From: Fodinicurvata sediminis DSM 21159
GTDB taxonomy: Bacteria; Pseudomonadota; Alphaproteobacteria; Kiloniellales; DSM-21159
Reading direction: 5' to 3'
Assembly: GCF_000420625.1 (NCBI RefSeq)
Contig: NZ_ATVH01000018.1
Coordinates: 124,001-188,000, forward strand
DNA length: 64,000 bases
In this document: one piece after another, positions 55,639 through 63,638 of the stretch
How the letters are laid out: the number at the start of each line of letters is the position of its first letter
Numbering within the stretch: the stretch's first letter is position 1
Notes under the pieces: generated by a model
What the model was told of the DNA's origin: nothing
The model's input: the letters and a program-made list of their open reading frames with translations, nothing else
The model's database searches: none
Position numbers and translations under genes: made by a program

Positions 55639-56316
55639 GTGCGTGTGCTGATCGTTGAGGATGATGACAAGACGGCCGACTACATGACCAAAGGCCTGAC
55701 GGAAAGCGGCCATATCGTGGACCGGGCGGCAGATGGGCATGAGGGCCTTTTTCTTGGAAGCGAGGGCAGTCACGACCTGATTATCCTGGATCGCATGCTT
55801 CCGAAACTCGATGGCCTGGCCGTACTACAAGCTTTGAGATCCAGCGGCAGTTCCACGCCTGTCCTTATTCTCAGTGCGCTGGCCCAGGTGGATGATCGTG
55901 TTGCGGGATTGCGCGCTGGTGGCGATGATTATCTAACCAAGCCCTTTGCCTATTCAGAGCTGCAGGCTCGGGCGGAAGCCCTCGTTCGACGCAACAATGC
56001 ACCGGCAGTCGAAACCAAGCTGCAAGTCGGCGATCTGGAGATGGATCTGCTTTCCCGACGGGTTGAACGTGACGGGAAAGCCATTGAGTTGCAGCCTCGT
56101 GAATTCAGGCTTCTGGAATACCTTTTGCGTCACGCAGGACAAACGGTGACACGCACCATGTTACTCGAAGGGGTTTGGGACTATCATTTCGATCCACAGA
56201 CCAATGTCATAGACGTGCATATAAGCCGCTTGCGTCAGAAGATCGACAAGGGTTTCGACAAACAACTCCTGCACACAGTGCGGGGCGCAGGGTACATGCT
56301 TCGTGCAGATACTTAG
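55639..56316 (+). CDS. OmpR-family response regulator
   Basis: 225 residues from GTG 55639 (AAGGA eight bases upstream; an ATG nine bases earlier overlaps that site). The receiver domain has the acidic cluster VEDDDK, phosphorylation site D51 in LIILDRMLP, and the conserved lysine in LTKPFAY. The C-terminal winged-helix domain is of OmpR/PhoB type (LLEYLLRHAGQTVTRTMLLEGVWDYHF). It overlaps the sensor kinase gene by 14 bases. Its nearness to degP suggests an envelope-stress regulon, as with CpxR, but similarity to Cpx itself is not shown. Confidence 0.93.
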   Translation: MRVLIVEDDDKTADYMTKGLTESGHIVDRAADGHEGLFLGSEGSHDLIILDRMLPKLDGLAVLQALRSSGSSTPVLILSALAQVDDRVAGLRAGGDDYLTKPFAYSELQARAEALVRRNNAPAVETKLQVGDLEMDLLSRRVERDGKAIELQPREFRLLEYLLRHAGQTVTRTMLLEGVWDYHFDPQTNVIDVHISRLRQKIDKGFDKQLLHTVRGAGYMLRADT

Positions 56317-57724
56317 AATCTCAAACAGCGCGACCTTTCGGTTTGCCCTGGCCTATGTCGGGCTCTTTGGTGTGTCGGTGCTGTTGCTGTTCGGATTCAT
56401 CTACTGGTCCACGATCACCTTGATCGAAGGGCAGGTGGCACAGACTGTGGCTGCCGAAATCACGGGTCTGGAAGAACGCTATCGCAACGAAGGCATCAAC
56501 GGCCTTGAAAAGGCGATCGCACAGCGCAGCGGCCGGGGCGGAGAACACGAGAGTGTTTATCTGCTGACGGACCAGAATTTTCAGCCTGTTTCCGGAAACC
56601 TCAGAAACTGGCCGGAGTCGGCAATAGCAGATGGCCGCTGGACGGTTTTGCCACTGTATCACCGCGAACGCGGCGATGAACCGATCCTTGTTGGCTCGCG
56701 CAGTTTCCAGCTACCCAATGGTTACCGTCTGCTGGTGGGACGCGATATGTCAGCGCGTGCCAACTTCCAGCAGAACCTTCAGGAAGCCCTGGCCTGGGGG
56801 CTGGGTGTAACCCTTGCGCTCGGCCTTGGTGGGGGGTGGATATTCGGACGTAATGTTCTACGCCGTGTCGATGCAGTGGCCGAAACCAGTCGGCGCATCA
56901 TGGATGGCGACTTGAGTCAGAGGGTGCCGAGAGAGGGCAGCAATGACGAATTTGACCGCCTGGCTGGCAACCTGAACCGCATGCTGGAACGGATCGAGGC
57001 CCTGATGACCGGCATGCGGCTTGTTTCCGACAGTCTGGCGCATGACTTGCGCAGTCCTCTGACCCATTTGAAGGGCCGTATAGAGTTGACCCTGATCGGA
57101 CCGCCGGATGTGGAGGACTATCGCCAGACCTTGGAACAGGCTCTGTCAGAGATCGATACCATCCAGGCAACCTTCAACGCTCTCCTGGCGATTGCCGAAG
57201 CGGAATCGGGTGTCAGTCGAACGCGGCTGGAGATATTGGATCTGGCCGAGGTGTTACGTGACGTACAGGAACTCTATGACCCCTTGGCTGAAGACAAGGG
57301 GGTCTCCTTAAAGGCCGATCTGGAAAGCCCGGCTTACGTAACCGGACATCGTCAGCTCCTTGCCCAGGCACTGGCCAATCTTCTGGACAATGCCATCAAG
57401 TACAGTCCTCAGGATAGCCGGATCAGTCTGCAGCTGTTGGCTCAGGATAGCCAGGTCACACTGACAGTTGCCGATGAAGGGGCGGGAATCCCGGAAGCCG
57501 ACAGGGGACGCGTGCTCGAACGCTTTGTGCGTTTGGATACGGCAAGAAGCGAACCGGGGAGCGGGCTTGGCCTCAGCCTGGTTTCTGCCGTTTCGCGCCT
57601 GCACGAATCCGATCTGTTCCTTGAAGACAACAATCCGGGGCTCAAAGTGCGTTGGGTTTTTCAAGAAGCAGAGGAGTTTGATGTCCCAGAAGAGTCACAA
57701 GCTGAAATTACAAGTGGAAAGTAG
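56303..57724 (+). CDS. Sensor histidine kinase
   Basis: 473 residues from GTG 56303. Two TM helices (about 12-38 and 160-182) flank a periplasmic sensor of about 120 residues, followed by a HAMP domain (NVLRRVDAVAETSRRIMDGDLSQRVP), the HisKA domain with H247 in SLAHDLRSPLTHLKGR, and an ATPase domain with the N box (LANLLDNAIKYS), G1 (VADEGAGIPEADRGRVLERF) and G2 (GSGLGLSLV). It should phosphorylate the upstream regulator. Signal unknown. Confidence 0.93.
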   Translation: MQILRISNSATFRFALAYVGLFGVSVLLLFGFIYWSTITLIEGQVAQTVAAEITGLEERYRNEGINGLEKAIAQRSGRGGEHESVYLLTDQNFQPVSGNLRNWPESAIADGRWTVLPLYHRERGDEPILVGSRSFQLPNGYRLLVGRDMSARANFQQNLQEALAWGLGVTLALGLGGGWIFGRNVLRRVDAVAETSRRIMDGDLSQRVPREGSNDEFDRLAGNLNRMLERIEALMTGMRLVSDSLAHDLRSPLTHLKGRIELTLIGPPDVEDYRQTLEQALSEIDTIQATFNALLAIAEAESGVSRTRLEILDLAEVLRDVQELYDPLAEDKGVSLKADLESPAYVTGHRQLLAQALANLLDNAIKYSPQDSRISLQLLAQDSQVTLTVADEGAGIPEADRGRVLERFVRLDTARSEPGSGLGLSLVSAVSRLHESDLFLEDNNPGLKVRWVFQEAEEFDVPEESQAEITSGK

Positions 57725-57759
57725 GAATATACCATTTATTTGTAATGATGCTCCGGGGA

Positions 57760-57790
57760 CTTGAAGCGCCTCGTGAGAGATCCCACATCA
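57760..57790 (+). promoter_or_regulatory. Heat-shock promoter candidate for second hsp20
   Basis: CTTGAA (57760-57765) is followed after 16 bases by CCCACATC, a looser match to the RpoH -10 element. It lies about 95 bases before the hsp20 start, the same layout as at the first hsp20 copy (36608-36635). Confidence 0.45.
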
Positions 57791-57796
57791 AAAACA

Positions 57797-57829
57797 CGGC
57801 AAAAGGTCGCCTAAAGGGACTTTTTGCCG
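57797..57829 (+). promoter_or_regulatory. Hairpin in the leader of the second hsp20 gene
   Basis: CGGCAAAAGGTC (57797-57808) pairs with GACTTTTTGCCG (57818-57829), twelve pairs with one G-U, around a nine-base loop. It follows the promoter candidate and precedes the ROSE-like hairpin, as the upstream stem-loops of ROSE leaders do. It could alternatively be a terminator of the kinase operon, but its T residues sit inside the stem. Confidence 0.5.
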
Positions 57830-57862
57830 GGTAGTGGCCCATAGGGGCATTCAATATCTGTA

Positions 57863-57878
57863 TCGCTCAAAAGGAGGG
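57863..57878 (+). promoter_or_regulatory. ROSE-like RNA thermometer hairpin at the second hsp20 ribosome site
   Basis: TCGCTC (57863-57868) and GGAGGG (57873-57878) face each other. CTC pairs with GAG, G65 faces G77, and C64 pairs with G78, reproducing the U-(U/C)-G-C-U versus Shine-Dalgarno arrangement with a G-G mismatch that defines ROSE elements. The start codon 57886 lies eight bases after the ribosome site. Confidence 0.6.
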
Positions 57879-57885
57879 TATGGTT

Positions 57886-58380
57886 ATGCGTAGTTTGGAT
57901 TTTTCACCAATGCTCCGTGCAACTGTCGGGTTCGACCGCATGATGGATCTGATGGACAACGTTTCCCGTTACGAAGAAACGCCGAGCTATCCACCTTACA
58001 ACATCGAAAAGCGCGGCGAAGATGACTATCGAATCACGATGGCTGTGGCCGGGTTCTCGAATGAGGATCTGAGCATCACGGTTCAAGAGAACGCGCTTGT
58101 TGTTGAAGGCAGGAAGGATAAGGACGGCGAAGAGCAGGAAGGAAGCTACCTGCATCGCGGGATTGCCGAGCGTGCTTTCCAGAGGTCCTTCCGTCTGGCG
58201 GATCATATCAAGGTTACGGGAGCAAATCTCGAAAACGGCCTGTTGCACATTGATCTCGTCAGAGAAATTCCAGAGGCGATGAAGCCGAGGACCATTCGGA
58301 TCGAGTCCTCCGATTCAAGCAAGGGCCAGAAAACGATAGAAGGCCAAAGTGAAAACAAGGTTGCCAGCAAAGCAGCCTGA
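57886..58380 (+). CDS. Hsp20-family small heat shock protein (second copy)
   Basis: 164 residues from ATG 57886, chosen because AAGGAGG lies eight bases upstream; ATG 57880 is too close to it. The alpha-crystallin domain is clear (YPPYNIEKRGEDDYRITMAVAGF, LVVEGRKD, YLHRGIAERAFQRSFRLAD, LENGLLHIDLVRE). It is a paralogue of the protein at 36038, sharing the YPPYN and LHRGIA blocks, but with a longer, charged C-terminus ending SKAA. No DUF1150 gene follows it. Cytoplasmic holdase. Confidence 0.93.
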   Translation: MRSLDFSPMLRATVGFDRMMDLMDNVSRYEETPSYPPYNIEKRGEDDYRITMAVAGFSNEDLSITVQENALVVEGRKDKDGEEQEGSYLHRGIAERAFQRSFRLADHIKVTGANLENGLLHIDLVREIPEAMKPRTIRIESSDSSKGQKTIEGQSENKVASKAA

Positions 58381-58410
58381 TTTTCGACGGTTATAAGACC
58401 TAGGCTGAGT

Positions 58411-58446
58411 GGCCGGACAGGGATATCCTTGTCCGGCCTTTCATTT
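58411..58446 (+). terminator. Rho-independent terminator after second hsp20
   Basis: GGCCGGACA (58411-58419) pairs perfectly with TGTCCGGCC (58430-58438), followed by a T-rich stretch (TTTCATTT). The 9-base GC-rich stem 30 bases after the stop is a convincing intrinsic terminator. Confidence 0.75.
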
Positions 58447-58512
58447 GCATGGATAGGCCGTATCAATTGCTGCTTTAACACAACCAAAAATTGCCATTCC
58501 CATCCTTGTTGT

Positions 58513-58551
58513 TTGACAAGAAAACATAAAAATTCTCTGTAAAAACAGAGA
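58513..58551 (+). promoter_or_regulatory. Promoter/operator candidate for the amide-type importer operon
   Basis: A perfect TTGACA (58513-58518) is followed 15 bases later by the inverted repeat TCTCTGT-AAAA-ACAGAGA (58534-58551) in an AT-rich stretch about 140 bases before the binding-protein gene. A TGTAAA inside the repeat lies 19 bases after TTGACA, a weak -10. An operator overlapping the promoter is plausible but unproven. Confidence 0.3.
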
Positions 58552-58693
58552 GATTGCTTCCTGCAAAAAGATCGTGCTAGCGTTTGAACAGCTCACGTTA
58601 CCTTTCGGGCTGTGAAAGGGATGGAAGCCGTATAACAAGAAAACGGTAGCACGGTCCGAGACGTGCAAGATCCAAAGAATGGGGAGCAATAGA

Positions 58694-60031
58694 ATGACCA
58701 CGAAAGACAAGAAGCCTGTTCAGAAACCCGAGCCGCAGGGCGTAACGCGTCGTCGTTTCATGGAAACGGCCGGGACCGTTGGCCTGGGTGCGGCAACGCT
58801 TTTTGCTACGCCGGGACTGGCCCGGGCGCAATCGGACTCCGGCCCCATCAAGATTGGTGTCATGGGTCCCTTCACGGGAGCTGCCAGCCGTACGGGTGAA
58901 GGCATTCAGAATGGCGCCATGATGGCAGTCGAGGATGCCCGGGAAGAAGGACTTCTTCCCCTGAGCATCGATGGCCAGGAACGTGATATCGAGATCGTTT
59001 GGGTGGACAGTGAATCCAATCCCGAGCGTGCTGTTCGCGCCGTCCAGAATGCCGTTGACCGTGAGGGTGTGGAGTTCATGGTTTCCGGCTGGCACTCCTC
59101 GGTGGCCATGGCCGTGTCCGAGGCGGAGGCCGGCATGGGGATCGTTCATGTCGGGCATGGTGGTGAGTCCCAGTATATCTGTGAAAAGATCAACGAGGAC
59201 CCGGCCAAGTACACCCATTGGTACAAGGGCTGGGCATCTCCGCCGATCTTTGCAGGCCTCTATGGCGATCCGCTGCAACACTTCATGGATGAGGGGCTGT
59301 GGAAACCGGCCAACAAGAAGGCGGCCGTGGTTGTCGAGGACACCGACTATGGTCGTGGCTGGGGTGATGCGCTCGTAAAGTCTCTTGAGCGTATCGGCTT
59401 CGATGTCTTGCCCTATGACGTCATTCCGCTGGACGAGACCGAGTTTTCCTCGCTGCTGACGAAATACCGTGCTCAGGGCGTCTCCGTGGTCGGTATGACC
59501 GTGACTGGAAATGTCAGTGCTTCCAACTTCGTCAAGCAGTTCCGGGATCAGCAAATTCCCGCACTTCTGATTGGTCACGGCCTGACTTGGTTCAGCGAGT
59601 GGCATGAATTGACGGGCGATGCCTCGGATTTTGTAGTGACCATGGATTCACCGCGTGTCATTTCGCCGTATCAACAGGAGTGGGTGGACCGTTATCGCGA
59701 GAAGTATGACGAAGAGCCGTCCCTGGCACCTGCAGGACAGCAGGGTTATGACTACATGACCGCTGGTCTCAAGGTGCTTCAGAGTGCCGGTACACTCGAC
59801 TTCGATGCCTTGGTTGAAAGTGCCCGGGAAATCGACCATCAGGGTGTCTGGCAGCGCATCAACTTTGCCGATGAAGCGGGAGAAAACGCTCTTTGCCCGG
59901 GCGAAGTCCAGGTGGGCGGTTTCGAGGAAGGCTTCTTCTTCCCGCTTGTCCAGCTCAAGGACGGTGAGGCCAAGATTCTCTGGCCACTTGAGCATGCCCA
60001 GGGTGAATTCGAAGCCCCGCCTTGGCTCTGA
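58694..60031 (+). CDS. Tat-exported ABC substrate-binding protein, family 4 (branched-chain amino acid / amide / urea type)
   Basis: 445 residues from ATG 58694, with GGGGAG about eight bases upstream. The N-terminus carries a twin-arginine signal (TRRRFMETAGTVGLGAATLF) ending near ARAQSDS, so it is exported folded. The mature part is a periplasmic-binding fold of the LivJ/AmiC/UrtA group: IKIGVMGPFTGAASRTGEGIQNG, FMVSGWHSSVAMAVSEAE, VVEDTDYGRGWGDALVKSLE and PAGQQGYDYMTAGLKVL. Ligand cannot be fixed by eye. It heads an operon with two ATPases and two permeases. Confidence 0.88.
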   Translation: MTTKDKKPVQKPEPQGVTRRRFMETAGTVGLGAATLFATPGLARAQSDSGPIKIGVMGPFTGAASRTGEGIQNGAMMAVEDAREEGLLPLSIDGQERDIEIVWVDSESNPERAVRAVQNAVDREGVEFMVSGWHSSVAMAVSEAEAGMGIVHVGHGGESQYICEKINEDPAKYTHWYKGWASPPIFAGLYGDPLQHFMDEGLWKPANKKAAVVVEDTDYGRGWGDALVKSLERIGFDVLPYDVIPLDETEFSSLLTKYRAQGVSVVGMTVTGNVSASNFVKQFRDQQIPALLIGHGLTWFSEWHELTGDASDFVVTMDSPRVISPYQQEWVDRYREKYDEEPSLAPAGQQGYDYMTAGLKVLQSAGTLDFDALVESAREIDHQGVWQRINFADEAGENALCPGEVQVGGFEEGFFFPLVQLKDGEAKILWPLEHAQGEFEAPPWL

Positions 60032-60044
60032 TTTGCAGAAACGT

Positions 60045-60076
60045 TGCCGGGACAGGTCTTTCGATCTGTCCCGGCA
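60045..60076 (+). promoter_or_regulatory. Intercistronic hairpin after the second binding-protein gene
   Basis: TGCCGGGACAG (60045-60055) pairs perfectly with CTGTCCCGGCA (60066-60076). It lies between the binding-protein gene and the first ATPase gene, the same arrangement as in the peptide importer at 49708, and likely raises the level of the binding protein over the membrane parts. Confidence 0.6.
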
Positions 60077-60130
60077 TTCTGCCTTAATTATCTCAATTGA
60101 TTTCCTTTCACAGCAAGGAAAGCTGCGCGC

Positions 60131-60841
60131 ATGAGTCTGCTCGAAGTTCGCGGGCTTAAGAAGCAATTCGATGGCCTGGTCGTTCTGGACGGCGTCGACG
60201 CTGACGTCGAGGAAGGCAAGATTCAGGGGATGATGGGCCCAAACGGGGCCGGGAAGTCGACCCTGTTCAACGTGATCAACGGAATCTATTCGGCGGATGG
60301 TGGGACTGTCCGTTTTAAAGGCCGTGATATCACGAACAAGCCGGTACACCGAATTGCCACCATGGGAATTGGGCGCACCTTTCAAGTTGCACGCGTTTTT
60401 GACGAGATGACGGTGCTTCAGAATATGCTGGTGCCGACAGTTCCGATGTCGATAACCCGTGCAGATGCCATTCGGCGTGCTGAAGAATTACTGGAAATGG
60501 CCACCCTCGACAGGGTGAAGGATAATCCGGCAATTGAGATCTCGGGAGGGCAGAAGAAGCTTCTGGAATTCATGCGCACGATGATGACGGATCCTTCCCT
60601 GATCCTTCTGGATGAACCATTCAATGGCATCAATCCTGCCTTGATCGAAGTCCTTATCGGCATTGTCCGCAGGCTGAATGACCAGGGGAAAACGTTCCTT
60701 CTGATCAGCCATGAAATGCCGCATGTGAGTGAACTCTGCGACACTGTTGCTGTGCTGGCCGCAGGCGGGAACGTGGCGCGTGGCACCCCGAGTGAGGTGC
60801 GCGAGAATCCAACCGTGATCGAAGCCTACCTGGGGCACTAG
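60131..60841 (+). CDS. ABC transporter ATPase, LivG type
   Basis: 236 residues. Walker A GPNGAGKSTLFNVINGI, the family ATMGIGRTFQVARVF Q-loop region, signature ISGGQKKLLEFMR, Walker B LILLDEPFNGINP and the H-loop ISHEMPHV. It is the first of the paired ATPases in a branched-chain amino acid-like importer. It ends two bases before the LivF-type gene. Confidence 0.92.
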   Translation: MSLLEVRGLKKQFDGLVVLDGVDADVEEGKIQGMMGPNGAGKSTLFNVINGIYSADGGTVRFKGRDITNKPVHRIATMGIGRTFQVARVFDEMTVLQNMLVPTVPMSITRADAIRRAEELLEMATLDRVKDNPAIEISGGQKKLLEFMRTMMTDPSLILLDEPFNGINPALIEVLIGIVRRLNDQGKTFLLISHEMPHVSELCDTVAVLAAGGNVARGTPSEVRENPTVIEAYLGH

Positions 60842-60843
60842 AA

Positions 60844-61551
60844 ATGAGCCTGGAAGTCTCTGATGTCGTAGCCGGTTACACGCGTGAAGTTCCCATTCTC
60901 AACGGTCTCAATCTGACGGCCGAGGATGGTCGCGTAACCGTGATCATCGGCCCAAACGGGGCTGGTAAATCCACACTTTTGAAAACGATATACGGTTACC
61001 TGAAGCCAGAGCGCGGTACGGTTACGCATGATGGTGAATCCATCGTGGGGTATTCGCCCAAGGATATGCTGCGCAAGGGAATCGCCTACCTGATCCAGGG
61101 CCACAGCATCTTTCCGCGCATGACTGTCGAGGAAAACCTGGAGCTCGGTGGCTGGATCATGGGGTCGGACAGTGAGCGCAAGCAAGCACTGGAGCGTATC
61201 TATGATCGCTATCCGCGCCTCAAGGAGAAGCGGCGCCTGTCCGCCGGTATACTCTCCGGCGGTGAACAGAGAATTCTAGAGATTGCCCGTCTGACCATGA
61301 CCGGCCCACGGACACTGCTTCTGGATGAACCTTCAGTGGGCTTGATGCCGAAGCTGGTAAACGAGGTTTATGAAGAAATTTCAAGGCTGAAGGATGAAAA
61401 ATATACCATCCTGATTGTCGATCAGAACGTGAAGAAATCGATTTCCATAGCGGACTATGTCTATGCGCTGGCGCTGGGGGAGAATCGGCATGAGGGCGTC
61501 AAGGAAGAGTTCGTGGAGCGACTGGATGAGATTGTGAAGGAGTGGATCTGA
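60844..61551 (+). CDS. ABC transporter ATPase, LivF type
   Basis: 235 residues. Walker A GPNGAGKSTLLKTIYGY, Q-loop YLIQGHSIFPRMTVEENL, signature LSGGEQRILEIARL, Walker B TLLLDEPSVGLMP. The H-loop histidine seems replaced by glutamine (ILIVDQNVKKS), as is common in LivF. Its stop shares a base with the permease start (TGATG). Confidence 0.92.
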   Translation: MSLEVSDVVAGYTREVPILNGLNLTAEDGRVTVIIGPNGAGKSTLLKTIYGYLKPERGTVTHDGESIVGYSPKDMLRKGIAYLIQGHSIFPRMTVEENLELGGWIMGSDSERKQALERIYDRYPRLKEKRRLSAGILSGGEQRILEIARLTMTGPRTLLLDEPSVGLMPKLVNEVYEEISRLKDEKYTILIVDQNVKKSISIADYVYALALGENRHEGVKEEFVERLDEIVKEWI

Positions 61552-62459
61552 TGGAGCTCAGCCTTTTACTCGATCCCGGCATACTGGCCCAGGTCCTGGC
61601 TCAGGGTTTTGTGCGCGGTTCGATGTATGCGCTGATGGCTGCCGGCCTGTCACTCATCTTCGGCATCATGGGCGTGAAGAACTTCTCTCACGGCGAGTTC
61701 TTCATGATCGGCGCCTATGTCATGTTCTTCGTGACCGGTGTCATGGGTTTGCCTTGGCCAATGGGGGTTGCTGCCGCCGCAGTGGTCCTCTTCGGGTTCG
61801 GGGTGCTCATCGAGCGCACCCTCATTGCGACTTTGCGTAAACGGGCCGGGCGTGACTGGCTGCTGGATGCTTTCGTCCTGACCATCGGAATGCTGGTGGT
61901 GATGCAGAATCTGGCGCTTATTCTGTTTGGTACGGAGCGGCGTGGTGTAGGTGGACTTGTTGACGGTACCTTCGTCTATGGACCGATCATCATTACCTAT
62001 GAGCGCATGATGATCGTTGCCGTCGCTGTAGCGGTCGGCTTGGCGCTCTGGTCCTTCATTCGTTACAGCGACCTTGGCAAGGCGATCCGTGCAACCTCCC
62101 AGGATCCGGGAGCCGCCCAGACCCTGGGCATCGATATCCAGCGCATCTATACCTACACCTTCGGTATTGGCGCGGCACTTGCCGGACTGTCCGGTGGTCT
62201 GTTGATCTCACTCTTTCCCGCACATCCGACCGTCGGTTTCTATCCGGTCATCAAGTCCATTGCCTGCGTCATATTGGGCGGGCTCGGCAACATATCCGGC
62301 GCGATCATTGCGGCAATGTTGCTCGGCGTGGTCGAGGCCTATTCCGCCTTCTTCATGACCGGCGGCTGGCAGAACGTGATGACTGCGGTCCTAGTGATCG
62401 TGATCCTGATTGTTCGCCCCAGTGGACTGTTCTCTTCAAGCAAGGTGGAAAGAGCATGA
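61551..62459 (+). CDS. ABC transporter permease, LivH type
   Basis: 302 residues from ATG 61551, with AAGGAG upstream; a GTG at 61542 is the alternative. About eight TM helices. MYALMAAGLSLIFGIMGVKNFSHGEFFMIGAY near the N-terminus (split landmark) and the SQDPGAAQTLGIDIQRIYTYTFGIGAALAG coupling region are typical of LivH. Overlaps the LivM-type gene by ATGA. Confidence 0.92.
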   Translation: MELSLLLDPGILAQVLAQGFVRGSMYALMAAGLSLIFGIMGVKNFSHGEFFMIGAYVMFFVTGVMGLPWPMGVAAAAVVLFGFGVLIERTLIATLRKRAGRDWLLDAFVLTIGMLVVMQNLALILFGTERRGVGGLVDGTFVYGPIIITYERMMIVAVAVAVGLALWSFIRYSDLGKAIRATSQDPGAAQTLGIDIQRIYTYTFGIGAALAGLSGGLLISLFPAHPTVGFYPVIKSIACVILGGLGNISGAIIAAMLLGVVEAYSAFFMTGGWQNVMTAVLVIVILIVRPSGLFSSSKVERA

Positions 62460-63436
62460 CCAACGCGACTGTGATGACAGCTGGCTTGGGTGTCTGGCAC
62501 AGCCACGGGGCACATATTCTCAAGATCGTGGTACTGCTGGCACTGCTGATCTTCGCACCCACCCTGATCGACAATGATTATCTGACCCGCATCTTCATCT
62601 CGGCCGTGATGATGGGGCTGATGGCAGCGATCTTCGATCTCATGATCGGGTATGCAGGTCTGATCAATTTTGGCTATGCCGGATTTCTTGCGATCGGTGC
62701 CTATACCTCAGCCCTCGGCTCTTTCCATTACGGTATATCACCTTGGTTGGGTCTTTTGACAGGCGGGCTTATGACCGCTTTCATCGGTTTTCTTGCCGGT
62801 GTTATCACGCTGAGGCTTCGGGGTCTCTATGTTGCGCTTATGACCTTCTTCGTAGGCGAGGCGATCCGTTTCACGATCTCCAACACACCGGATTTCACAC
62901 GTGGGATGCTGGGGCTGTCCGTGCCGCCTTTCCCGGATATACTGGGAATCGATTTCAGCCGTGGTGATCTGCTGAATTACTACTATCTGGTTCTCGTACT
63001 GGGCGCCATCATCATGGGATTGATGTGGTGGCTGGTGAAATCGCGTTTCGGCCTGGCTTTCGAGGCGCTGCGAGAAGACCAGCTAGCCAGCCAGAGCATG
63101 GGACTAAACACCACCAAGTACAAGCTGTACAACTTCACGATTGCCAGCTTCTTTGCCGGTGTCATGGGGGCATACTATGCCCATTACATAAGCATTCTGT
63201 CCCCGACTCCGGAAGAATTCGGCGTTTATCGAACAGTAGAAATCCTGACGATCACCTACGTGGGCGGTCGAGGCACGCTTTGGGGCTCGATCTTTGCGGC
63301 CTTCCTGTTGATCGGTTTCCAGGAGTATTTCCGCGGGCTTGGCCCCTGGAGGTTGGTCATCTTCGGCGCGCTTCTGATTTTCGTGATGCTGTTTGCGCGC
63401 AAGGGGTTGTCCGGACTGAAGAAGTATTTCTGGTAA
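62456..63436 (+). CDS. ABC transporter permease, LivM type
   Basis: 326 residues with about nine TM helices. LMIGYAGLINFGYAGFLAIGAYTSA and the coupling motif FEALREDQLASQSMGLNTTKYKL are typical of LivM. It is the last gene of the importer, followed by a 12-base-pair hairpin. Confidence 0.92.
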   Translation: MTNATVMTAGLGVWHSHGAHILKIVVLLALLIFAPTLIDNDYLTRIFISAVMMGLMAAIFDLMIGYAGLINFGYAGFLAIGAYTSALGSFHYGISPWLGLLTGGLMTAFIGFLAGVITLRLRGLYVALMTFFVGEAIRFTISNTPDFTRGMLGLSVPPFPDILGIDFSRGDLLNYYYLVLVLGAIIMGLMWWLVKSRFGLAFEALREDQLASQSMGLNTTKYKLYNFTIASFFAGVMGAYYAHYISILSPTPEEFGVYRTVEILTITYVGGRGTLWGSIFAAFLLIGFQEYFRGLGPWRLVIFGALLIFVMLFARKGLSGLKKYFW

Positions 63437-63444
63437 TGCGTTCA

Positions 63445-63476
63445 CGATGGAGCAGGCTACAAGTCCTGCTCCATCG
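63445..63476 (+). terminator. Terminator-like hairpin after the importer operon
   Basis: CGATGGAGCAGG (63445-63456) pairs perfectly with CCTGCTCCATCG (63465-63476), starting nine bases after the LivM-type stop. A T-run is missing, so it may act with Rho or as a 3'-end stabiliser. Confidence 0.55.
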
Positions 63477-63638
63477 CGCTACTTGTCTCTCAACGCCTTG
63501 CAGCTTCCGATCGAGACTGGCTTGACAGCCTCCGGAACATAAAGGGTGTTTCTCTGCTTACGGAATGGTAACCCTTGAAGGGCAATGATTGGGTGTTCTC
63601 TATAGAACTCCCGCTAACAGGGACCTGAAAGGGGCAGT

